Of a DNA stretch of 64,000 bases, positions 9,817-20,143 are shown piece after piece. Below the pieces are notes generated by a model, which had not been told where the DNA came from, ran no database searches, and worked only from the letters and a program-made list of their open reading frames with translations. The position numbers and the translations under genes are program-made. The DNA is taken from positions 9,300,001-9,364,000 of the forward strand of contig JBHGNT010000007.1 in the NCBI GenBank assembly GCA_043228905.1, given 5' to 3'. The stretch's first letter is position 1. Each line of letters begins with the position of its first letter. The stretch is from Azolla caroliniana (Eukaryota > Polypodiophyta).

Positions 9817-12376
9817 ACTCTGCCATGGGATTTCTCGTTAATCGGATCCGTCTTCAGCACACATCCAACTTGTCGGTTGAAAGCATCTTGGTCAGCATAT
9901 TCGATCCGTTCTCCTTTGTGTGGATCTTCGTCAACACGAAGTCTTAATCTTCTACCTTCTCCCAGAGCCAGTGATATCTCCTCTGGATGTGCTTGGTCCG
10001 GGAATGGTAGGCCGTGTTCTTCGCAAGGTGGATGGCACTTTGACTATCGCAGTAGAGACGGTAATCCTCCTGTCGGATCCCTAGCTCTTAGATGAAGTCC
10101 TTCATCCATATTACTTCTTGCCCACTTCCACAACTGCCATATACTCCACTTCCGTTGTTGATAGTGCAACGGACTTCTGCAGCCTCAATTGCCATGATAC
10201 GACTTCCCCTGCATAAGTCCTAACATGTCTGGATGTAGACCATCTGGTATCCGCATCAGCCGACATATTCGAATCCGTGAATCCGTCAAGTTGGGGTTTA
10301 CCTGAGCCGAACCGGAGGCACATACTCGAGGTGCCTTTCAAGTACCGGAATATTCACTTGACCGCGTTCCAATGCTCTTTTCTGGGATTGCTCATGAACC
10401 GACTGACTGCTATGACAACATATGCAATATCCGGCCGGGTGCACACCATTGCATACATTAGGCTTCTGACGGCAGAGGCATGTGGTATCTTCGTCATATC
10501 CAATTTCTTTGCCTTCGTCTTCAGGCTTTGTTTTCCAGATAGCTTGCAGTTTGTCGGGAGTGTCGATCCGACCGGTTTTGCATCCGACATGTTGAGCCGC
10601 AGAAGCCCCTTTGTCACGTACTTCTCCTATGACAACCACAACAACTTCTCCGACCGGTCCCGGATGATGTGCATCCCCAAAATCTGTCTTGCCGCACCCA
10701 AGTCTTTCATTGAGAAAGTCTGGTTTAGGCCATTCTTTAGCATTCATATCTTGACTTGGTCTCGTTTGACGATCAACTTGTCGTCCACGTACAGGAGCAA
10801 TATCAAGAAATCTCCTTTGTCAAATTTCTTCACAAACACGCAGTGATCGGCCTGTTCTTGTGGTACCCTTGGTCGGTCATGAAGGAGTCAAACTTCCGGT
10901 ACAATTGCAGGGGGGCTTGCTTCAATTCGTATAAGCTCTTCTTTAACCGGCATACCAGGTGCTCCTTCCCTTTACTCTCAAATCCTTCCGGTTGATGCAT
11001 GTGGATCTCTTCTTCGAGGTCGCCATGTAGGAATGCCGTCTTGACATCTAGTTGCTCTACCTCGAGGTCCATGCTTGCCGCTAGGCCCAATACCGCCGGG
11101 TGGATGTCATCTTTACTACCCGGAGAAGATCTCGTCGAAATCCGGTCCGAATCTGATTTGGGATCTTGTCTGGTTCCGGTGTCTTCTTCTTCTTCTTCTT
11201 CTTCAGTCGGTTTGTTTTCTTGTCTATATCCGATTGGTTTGTTGAGTGTCATCCGGTTCCCGGCTAACATCCAATTTTGATTGGATGATCTGGAGTTCAT
11301 TATCTCCTTCTCCGACTCCCATTCATCAATGGTCCTGTCTTAATCATCTAGCCGACCGACTGATATCAGGTTCAACCGAACCTTCGGAACGTGTCAGACA
11401 TCCTTCAGCAACAACTTGCACCCGGTTGATGTTGTCAACAATGCATCTCCTATGCCGATGATTCGGTAGGTCCCTTCATTCCCCATCTGGACACAACCGT
11501 GATCTCCGGCTGTGTAGGATGAGAAGCATCTCCAGTCCGGTGTCAGATGGAACGATGCTCTTGAATCGACAACCCACGTTGTCTCGTCGCCGACAAGGTT
11601 TAACTCATTTTCCTTGGCAATGAGCATCAATTCTTCTTCAATTGTTGTGATTGTCAACGTTCCCTTCCGATCCGAGCCCTTCTAGTCTGAACCCTTCTTC
11701 GAATCGGCATTGGTGGTTCCCATCTCTTTCCGGAAATGCTGACAGTTCTTTTGGAAGTGCCCCAACTTCCCACAGTAGAAGCAAGTAGGCCTCCCCCTTG
11801 ACTCCCAGTCCTTCTAGCGAGCTTCTTCATCTAGCAAGATTGATTTTACCCTTGCTAGGGACAACTGCTTTCCTTCCGGCCCGGCGTTGCTCAACGTGAC
11901 AACTAACGTCTCCCAACTATCCGAGAGGGAACCGAGCAAGAGCAATGTGAGTACCTCATCCGTGAGAGTTACTTCCAACGAGGTGGCTTGGTGTATTAGC
12001 CCCTGGAAGGCATTCATGTGCTCCGCCATACTGGAGTTGTCTTGGTACCGGAGCCTCACTAACTTCTGGAATACTAAAACCCAATTAACGACATTTTTGA
12101 TCTGGAACATGATGCCGATCTTCTCCCAGAGTTCTTGAGCCTTAGTTTCTTCATTGAAATGTTTGTACAGGCTCATGTCAATGAAGCACCGGATGTACGT
12201 CGTCATCTTCGTGTGCATCACCTCCCATGTCGCGGCATCGATCTTATCCAGTTTCTGGTCCCCAAACTGTACCGACAACCAAGATATTTCACCACCAGCA
12301 TATCCTTCATCTTCGACTTCTACCCTGAGTAGTTTGAGCTGGTGAGCTTGAACATGCCACCGAACGACTCTTCCAT
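9817..12376 (-). pseudogene. Broken Copia gag-pol lacking integrase
   Basis: Gag starts at the ATG at 12376 (MEESFGG) with an early TAG, then stays open from 12278 to 11814 (MSVQFGDQKLDKIDAATWEVMH). The protease region near 11560 reads VDSRAS, with R where the catalytic DSG needs G. RT follows at about 11300-10750 (LDVKTAFLHGDLEEEIHM, YVDD near 10780) and RNase H at 10341-10111 (KSVALSTTEVEYMAVVE). The integrase catalytic core is absent: gag-protease joins almost directly to RT. Several frames are used, so no protein of useful length survives. Confidence 0.85.
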
Positions 12377-12405
12377 TTCCTGTGTTGTTCGCTTTGGTAC
12401 CAGTT

Positions 12406-12953
12406 TGTGCGGAGATAACGCTCGGCTACAACCGAGTCTTCAACAAGGAATAGAAGAGAACAAATTAAAAGCAAGATGACACAGGATGTTTACGTGGAAA
12501 ACCCTAAATGGGAAAAACCACGGGAGCCCACAGACTCCAAACTATCATTATATGAGAAATGTACAATTAGAGACTTAAAGGGAACGACCTCGAGCTCTAT
12601 GTCTTCGCCTGTTGGCAGTTACAACTGAAACTAGTTCTGTATCTTTCTCTCTCTCTCGCTCTGTGTACAACAACAACTCTATATCGTCATTTGCATAAAG
12701 TGATTTCCCTAAGTCATATTTATACTTATATGACTTTTGGGCTATTTACAAATATAGCCTCAATGGGCTTATCCTAACATATTTACAAATATGCCCTTGG
12801 GTTTGGTTCACACCGGATCCACGCGGATTCACTGGTTCCGGTTTCCAGATCTTATTGAGAACCCTTCCGAATCCGGCTTCTTCATCTGGCTCGTCCGATC
12901 CAGCTTCTCTGGTTCTCATCCGGATCCCATCCGGAGGGACCGAATTCCCAGCA
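12406..12953 (-). repeat. 5' LTR of the 9298-12953 Copia
   Basis: 548 bp, three bases from the PBS at 12391-12402. It is related to the LTRs at 123-582 and 13521-14021. Confidence 0.88.
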
Positions 12954-13520
12954 CTTGTCTCATTGTTCATCTTTGTCTTCATGCTCCTGTGTCGTTCCCA
13001 GGCTCTCAAGTTCCACGCTCTTAGCCCCATCATCCGTGTTCCATCCGAGTCTGCGGTTGGTGTGTTTGTGACAGTTTGAATCCCTTCCAACTGCAAGCAT
13101 CACCGGTCTTCGTCATCGCTTTTGCTTCTAGAATTACCATCATCACCGTCCTTGCTTCCAGAGTTACCATCATCAACATCCGTGTCTTTGATATCATCAT
13201 TTTCAACACCTCTTCGCCCAAGCTTCATCCTCATCAACACTAGTTTGCATGGTCTTTCATCATCATCATTGCTCCACCCTCTTCATTTTCATTATTATCA
13301 TCTATAGGCATCATTTTGCATCGCGATTTTGGTAAGGATTGCTTTTGATCGCTCACCTTCCTAGTTTCGGTGGGGGTCACAACTGCTTGGTTACCTGGTG
13401 GGGATCAAATCATTTCTCGCATGCAAGCCATTTTCATTTTGGTTCAAATCTCGCTCCACTTTCCTTTCAAGACAACCGATTTCGATCGCTCATCTTCCCA
13501 GTTCCGGTGGGGGTCACTAT
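12954..13520. other. Spacer between two Copia copies, with a ~40-bp internal duplication
   Basis: Continuation of the sequence cut by the preceding Copia. The segment GATCGCTCA.CTTCC.AGTT.CGGTGGGGGTCAC occurs twice, near 13350-13381 and 13485-13518. No gene recognised. Confidence 0.4.
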
Positions 13521-14021
13521 TGGGAAACCGGTCCCTCCGGATGGGATCCAGAAGACATTCGGTTACCGGATCGGATGGATCTGGTGTAAACCCGAAGCAG
13601 GGACAGATTTGTAAATAGGTTTCATGAGGGTCATTGAGGCCAAATAGTCAGTAAGTTACGATCATTAGAGTTATGATCATTAGAGTGTTATAAATAGGGC
13701 TAATGTGAGTGTTATGATCATTAGAGTTGTAGTTGTTGTTATCGTTGTATAGAGCGTGAGAGTGAGAGAGAGAGAAATTGAATCAATTTCTGTTGTAACC
13801 GCCAAAAGTTGAAGATACAGAACTCGAGGTCATGGCCTCTGAGTCTCTTTCTGTTGTACCCCTCTCTATAGTGATTCTGTTTGGAGTCCGTGGGCTTCAG
13901 TGGTTTTTCCCAATTAGGGTTTTCCATGTTAATATCTTGTGTTGTCTCATTTCTAATTTTATTGTTGTTTCTTCCATTGTGTGATTTAGAGGCTCGGTTG
14001 TTGTCGAGTGTTGTTTTCTCA
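13521..14021 (+). repeat. 5' LTR of the 13521-16941 Copia
   Basis: 501 bp. It shares the CCTCCGGATGGGATCC block with the 12406-12953 LTR in reverse orientation. No partner LTR is found downstream. Confidence 0.8.
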
Positions 14022-14026
14022 GAAAT

Positions 14027-14038
14027 TGGTATCAAAGC
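14027..14038 (+). promoter_or_regulatory. Primer-binding site of the 13521-16941 Copia
   Basis: TGGTATCAAAGC, five bases after the LTR end. It is one base off the canonical plant Copia site. Confidence 0.8.
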
Positions 14039-14052
14039 ACACAACAAAGGAA

Positions 14053-16941
14053 ATGGAAGAGTCATTTGGTGGCATGTTGAAGGTCACCAGCTCCAACTAC
14101 TCAGTGCGGAAGTCGACGATGAGGGACATGCTAGTGGTTAAAGATCTTTGGCTGCCAGTACAGTTCGGGGACAAGAAAGCAGACAAGATCAATGCCACGA
14201 CATGGGAGGTGATGCACATGAAGACGATGACATACATAAGATGCTTCAACGACATGAGTCTGTACAACAGCTATAATGAAGAAAGCAAAGCTCATGCACT
14301 TTGGGACAAGATAGACATCAAGTTCCAGAACAAGAATGTCGTAAATCGAGTCTTAGTATTCCTAAAGCTGGTGAGACTCAGATATCAAGACGGCTCCAGT
14401 ATGGCGGAGCACATGAATGCCTTCCAGGGGCTCATAAAACAAGCCACCTCGTTGGAAGTACCTCTGGCCGATGAGGTACTCGTGTTGTTATTGCTCGGTT
14501 CCCTCTCGGATAGTTGGGAGACGCTAGTTTTCACTTTGGGCAACGCCAGGCCGGAAAGGAAACAACTATCCCTAGTAAGAGTAAAGTCGAGCTTGCTAGA
14601 TGAAGAGGCGCGTCGAAAAGACAAAGAAGTGATCTCCGACACAAAAGACTTTATTACTGAATCTGACGCACAACAAGGGAGAAACCGGAATCAGAGTCCC
14701 CAGAATCGGGACTTGCCGGGGGCGAGATCAAAGTCAAGGGGGATGCCTATGTCCTTCTATTGTGGGAAGCTGGGGCACTTCAAGAAGAATTGCCGACACT
14801 TCCGGAAAGAGAAAGTAATGGACAATGCCTACTTGAAGAAGGATCCAGACCGGAGGAGTTCGGATCGGAAAGGAACATCGGCAATTGCGACAAGTGACGA
14901 AGAACTGCTACTTATCACCGAGGATAGCGAGCTAAACCTTGTCAATGACGAAACGACGTGGGTGGTCGACTTCAGAGCACCATTTCATCTATCCCCCGAT
15001 CGGAAGGGCTTCTCATCCTACAAAGCTAGAGACCAAGGTTGTGTCCGGATGAGGAATGAAGGATCATGCGGAATAGTTGGCATAGGAGATGTGTGGTTGA
15101 TGACATCAACCGGGTGTAAGCTGATACTGAAGAATGTCCGACACGTTCCGGAGGTTCGGTTGAACTTGATATCAGTCGGACGACTGGATGATGAAGGCTA
15201 CATAGGTAGCATCCAGAACGGAGTCATGAAGTTCAGCAAGGGAAGCCTAATCGTGTCTTGAGCTCGGAAGATGAACACACTTTACCTGATGCATGGCCAG
15301 ATTTACCAGGAAGAAGTGAACGTGGCATCCGAAAATGCCGGTGAGTTGTGGCACAAGAGGTTGTGTCACATGAGCCAGAAAGGAATGCGGAAAGTTGCCG
15401 AGGACAACCTCATTCCAGAGGTGAAAGATGTGCATTTTGAGAAGTGCACTGATTGCTTGGTTGGTAAGCAGAACCGAACCTCTTTCCGGTCAAGACCACC
15501 GATGAGACGGAATGCACCGCTGGAACTTGTGCATACCGATGTATGCCAAGTGGACACGAAGTCACATGCTAGATCACAGTACTTTGTGACGTTCATCAAC
15601 GACCACAGTCAAAAGCTGTGGGTCTCACCGCTAAAAATGAAGGAGCAGGTATCCTCTGTCTTCAAGGACTTCCACGTGAGAGTGGAAGGGAAACCGACCG
15701 GAAGCTGAAGGCATTTCAAGCTGACAACGGAGGAGAATACGGGGGGCAATTTGAGGAGTACTGTCGGTCGAAGGGAATCCGGCTCGAATTCACCGTGCCG
15801 AAGACACTGGAGCTGAAAGGATTGACCGGAAGGATGAACCAGACCGTAATGGAGAGAGTCTGGAGCCTACTGGCACATGCTAAACTGTCCAAGATGTTTT
15901 GGGATGAGGCGGTCATGATGGCGGTGTACGTGATTAACAAATCACCCTCAACAGCCTTGGTCGGAGACACACCACAGAGAGTATGGATCGGTAAAGACGT
16001 GTCTTACCGGCATCTGAAGGTGTTTGGTTGTCTCGCTTACATGCATGTTGCAAAGGACAAGAGAGCAAAGTTGGACCCGAAGTCTCGGCCATGCATATTC
16101 CTTGGATACGACGACGATGAGTTCGGATATTGAGTACGGGACTTGGTCGACAAGAAGGTCTTCCGTAGTCGAGACATAATCTTCATGGAAGACAAGATTA
16201 TTGCCAATTGGGAGTCAGAAAAGAAGATAACGAACTCTGGCTTGACTAACAGAGATCGGTTGGAAGACGCAACAATCCATCCGGCTGGATGCCGGATGAC
16301 GCTTGATAAGCTCGATGAATCGGCCGGATTTGGACAAGAAACAGAACTGGCCGAAGAAGAAGAAGAAGCAGACACCGGAGTCAGACAAGACCCCGAATCA
16401 GATTTGGATGAAGAACAGACAGAGGAACCGGTGAACGAAAAACAAGGACGGAGATATCCTCTCAGAGAGAGAAGAGCCCCCCGGAGATTTCCGGATGCAC
16501 AACATGTATTGCTGACCGATGAGGGGAAACCGGAAAGCTTCGAAGAAGTAAAGAAAGACACCCACAGCCGCAAGTGGTTAAGTGCCATGTAGGATGAGAT
16601 GGATTCCCCGCATGAGAACCACACATATGAACTGACGGAGCTGCCGAAAGGAAAGAGAGCGCTTTGGAACAAGTGGGTGTACAAGATTAAACTGGGAGAC
16701 GCCAGAAATCCACCAATATACAAAGCCCCGATCGTGGTGAAGGGATTCCAATAGAAGAAAGGAGTGGATTTCAACGAGATCTTTGTCCCGGTTGTAAAGA
16801 TGACATCCATCTGGATTGTGTTGAGCATAGCGGCGAGCATGGACCCCGAGGTTGAACAACTCGATGTTAAGACGACATTCCTTCATGGGGACCTCGAGGA
16901 GGAGATATACATGCAACAATCAGAGGGATTTGTGAAGAAAG
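14053..16941 (+). pseudogene. Copia gag-pro-int-RT(N) pseudogene
   Basis: The ATG at 14053 (MEESFGGML) opens gag plus protease to a TGA at 15259-15261. The same frame continues to about 15700 through the integrase zinc domain (LWHKRLCHMSQKG… CTDC). A frameshift near 15690 moves the integrase core (AFQADNGGEYGG; MNQTVMERV) and RT start into another frame, with further stops at 16131, 16590 and 16753. The gag knuckle is CGKLGHFKKNC preceded by FY, so the first Cys pair is SFYCGK, lacking one Cys. The protease motif reads VDFRAP instead of VDSGAS, so it would be inactive. The RT catalytic YVDD lies beyond the truncation. Confidence 0.88.
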
Positions 16942-17057
16942 GGATTTGTGAACATACAAATGATTCTGTTGAGCGTACCAAGGAAGCCAATGAGGACAAT
17001 CCCGATCAAATAGCTAATCCTGAAGAGCCCCCCTTACTAGACTTACTATCGGATTGA
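16942..17057 (+). other. Open tail fused to the truncated Copia RT, origin unknown
   Basis: The RT frame continues past the end of Copia homology for about 38 codons (…DNPDQIANPEEPPLLDLLSD) and stops at 17055-17057. The composition, acidic and Pro/Leu-ended, reads like a normal protein C-terminus, and AT-rich sequence follows. It could be the last exon of a disrupted host gene or chance read-through. I do not recognise it. Confidence 0.3.
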
Positions 17058-20000
17058 ATGCATATGGCTTATTGTAAAATTTGAATAATATTAATTGTTA
17101 AAGTTTGACGTAATATATCATTTGAGTTTATTTATAATTTGTGTGTAAGACTTGTTGAACTTAGAGTTTAAGTATAATTTGTATGTGTACATGTTGTCTT
17201 TAGTCTCCATTCTAGTTTGGGGTATTCACATGATAAATTTATACTCTACCATTTGTTCGTATGATTGGAAAGTTATTGTAGACTGGTTTCTTTCCACATT
17301 GACGGTGTCATGTGTCATGTGTCAATGGAATATTTCTCTCAACATAATCGTATCTCTTAACTGCAACCTTTACAATTTCCTTTAAGATGTATTATATATA
17401 AATATACTCACAAAATTAGTAGAAGACACTTATTCAGTGGGGTATGATTTTTAGATTATGCACAATGACTCGTGATACAATTATACTTGCATGGACTTCC
17501 ATACCTTATCTAAGATTTGGATAAAAACATGGTAGATAGAATAAAAGACTATTGATTTTGTTACATTGTGATATTATTTAGTTCTATTTTTCGTTATGTT
17601 TTAAGAACCCATGTACGCATGCATCATGCCTTTTTGAAAGTCTGTTAAAATAAAGCATTTTTTAACATCTTACCAATATATGAAAAAGAGAATGTGACAC
17701 ATTACCTGTTTCAAATGACCCAGTGTTAACTGATCATAAGATAAAATTTCCGCAGTTTTCCCTAATCTTATGATGAGTATGTGTGGGTTAATTCTAAAAG
17801 GAATGAGGGTATGAATTGTAATATTCAATTCTATGGTATGGGATAACCATTATGTGTGTTATAACTTGACCACTTCAAATAAGGCAGTCAAATGTGAACA
17901 CACTAGGGCCTAGGGTTTCTACCTACATAAGGAGGCTAGCTACCTTCTTATCGAAGGAGGCTTGATTTATGTTGAGACTATGAAAATGTTTTTATGGCTC
18001 TTGTACCTATACCCATGCGACCTTCGTAGGTCCCAAGGTACGACTTGCATCAACCCTCAATGGTATGGGACATTGAGGAGGTTCGGGTCCGTCTCATTCT
18101 GTTGCTAAGGGGGTGGTCAGGTGGTTTGGCACCCCTCTTTCCTTTCTTTGGTCTATAATTCCTTATGTATTGCTTAATTAATTAGTTAGACTCTAACAAA
18201 AAGGGTGGGGGGGGTGAGGGGGAGGGCAAATTAATGAAGATCAAATAAAGCTTTTATAATTGTTAACCCTCCTACATAGGGTGAGATAGAATAAGAAAAT
18301 GAAAAACTTGGAGGAATATCCTTGAGTTTTGGCATGGTGTGTTTACACTCCATGACACATCGCTTTGGTCATCATAGGCCTATGACCACCTTTGTAATCT
18401 GCTGCCCCATGATAATCCATATTTCTAAGAAAGCTTGGTCGCTTGGCTTTGAAGTTCTCCAAACCTAAAAATGAATTATCTTTCTCATTATATAGCTTTC
18501 ACGAGCTCAGTTGTAAAGTAAAAGTAGTGGTATCTCTTTTAGCATACACCATTGCCTTTTCTTTTAGCATGCGCTTAACCTTCCGATCCTTACATTAGTG
18601 CCTGATGCCAACAAGATGTTCATTGTGTGCTTATATCCACTGTTTGTTTCAATTTTGTAGCTTGGGCATTCTTTGTCAACCTTATCCTTACGCATGTGCT
18701 TTGATATTGCCAAAATGTTCATTGTGTATTTACATCCACCATTTGCTTCATTTTTATGAGAATGTTGTAGCTACAACCTTATCCTTACACATGAAACAAA
18801 TTACAAGAGATCTTGTGTCATTTCCGTGTGCCTCATGGAACGTATCTATCGGTTGATGGAGTTATGCCTCTTCTTGATGTTGTTAGCCTTGAGTCAAGAC
18901 CAACGCATACCCTTTTGATGGCGAATTGGGCGAATGTGGTTGTCGAGCACCTTCAAGCTACTAGCTTGCTTAGCATTTACCTATCAGTACTTAATATCTC
19001 TCCCTGGCTTTACTCTCTCTTACAAATCTAACAAGTTACTCCTTTTCTCTAATGGCTTCTATCATTCATTTATCTAAAATCATATTATTACTAAAGCATA
19101 GAAACAAATATGCATGGCCTCTTCTTTTTCAATATACACTAGAAGATAGGTAGAGCAAAGACGAGAACAACATATCTTGATCCATAAGAGTAGATGGTTG
19201 ATCTTATAACACCGCATTCACCTTTTGTCTCATCACAAAGGTTGAGCCCTACCATTTACATAGGAAAGCCTGCAACATTGTGTGCAGTTTTCGTCCTACC
19301 ACTATAGATTGAGCTCTACCATATACAAAGGAAAACACCCTTAACACCCATGCTAGATGAAGTATACTCATCAAAATGGAAAATTGCTGGTTCCCAACAC
19401 TTTGTTAATTTAAGCCTATTAACGCTGTATTCAGTTAATGTTAGGTTCTATTAATTTAAGCCAATAACACTGTATTCAGTTTTTGTCCTATCATTATAAG
19501 TTGAGCTCTACCCTATACAAAGGAAAACACCCTAAACACCAATGCTAGATGAAGTATACACGTCAAAATGGATAATAGCTTATTTTGCAAGTCATACATT
19601 ACATCACATTTTTTATTACTTGGCTTTCAGATTTCCTTCAAAAAGTCATTTGGTCTTGTGGTGATAAAATTTTCCTTGATCTATTGAATGTTTTTATCTC
19701 ACAGCAATAAATGTTACTTGACCTTGAATAGATAACATGATCGCCAGTCCATCTCTAAAAAAATGGTTTGAAGTGTTACAGTATATCCCTTGCACACAAT
19801 AAGGCATCTTTAGCCTTACAATGGGCTGAAGATCTCAAAGAAAGATCAGTTTAATGCATTTCAATGCGTTCATCCATGCACATCCCAGCACAATTATTGT
19901 GTCCATCTTACCTTACACGGTGCTGAATGCTTATATGAGAAACTTAAATGGTATATAAGCCTTCTACTTATGTTCACTGAAAGAACATGATATTGAAGAG

Positions 20001-20143
20001 AAGAATCCCAATATATCACAAAAGGTCATGTGCAAACAAAATCCATGTCATGGTCATTGATAACATTGATCGAGTTTGCAGGGTAGTGAGACTCATCCCC
20101 CGACTTCTATCTATTGATGTATATACACAACTTCAATAACCGG
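17058..20143. other. Gene-free AT-rich stretch with small local duplications
   Basis: No convincing ORF. Two diverged copies of an ~60-bp segment lie at about 18613-18660 and 18710-18757 (TGTTCATTGTGT…). Two copies of an ~90-bp segment lie at about 19295-19383 and 19483-19573 (GAGCTCTACC…GGAAAACACCC…GCTAGATGAAGTATAC). No transposon ends recognised. Confidence 0.5.

Larger units (their letters stand above)
9298..12953 (-). mobile_element. Internally deleted Copia retrotransposon, TSD CTTGT
   Basis: The LTRs at 9298-9804 and 12406-12953 share start TGTGCGGA and a CA end and are flanked by CTTGT (9293-9297, 12954-12958). PBS at 12391-12402 and a PPT at 9805-9816 (minus strand) are present. At 3.66 kb it lacks the integrase region; gag, a protease remnant, RT and RNase H pieces remain with frameshifts. 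The left LTR lacks about 25 bp (GGATCCCATCCGGAGGGACC region) that the right LTR keeps. Confidence 0.92.
13521..16941 (+). mobile_element. Copia retrotransposon, 3'-truncated
   Basis: The 5' LTR at 13521-14021 (TGGGAAACC…TTTTCTCA) is followed by a PBS (TGGTATCAAAGC, 14027-14038), gag, protease, integrase and the first part of RT. RT homology (DLEEEIYMQQSEGFVKKG) stops at about 16941, and no RNase H, PPT or 3' LTR follows. It is the same family as the 1-582 and 9298-12953 copies, in the opposite orientation. Confidence 0.88.

Noticed and set aside
13030-13221. Met-rich repeat peptide on the minus strand
   Set aside because: Short, non-conserved, from a local CATCATCA-type repeat. No start context or domain.
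18605-19031. Possible host exons in the 17-20 kb gap
   Set aside because: Short Cys/Leu frames with no splice-site support or recognisable domain. The frames follow a local duplication.
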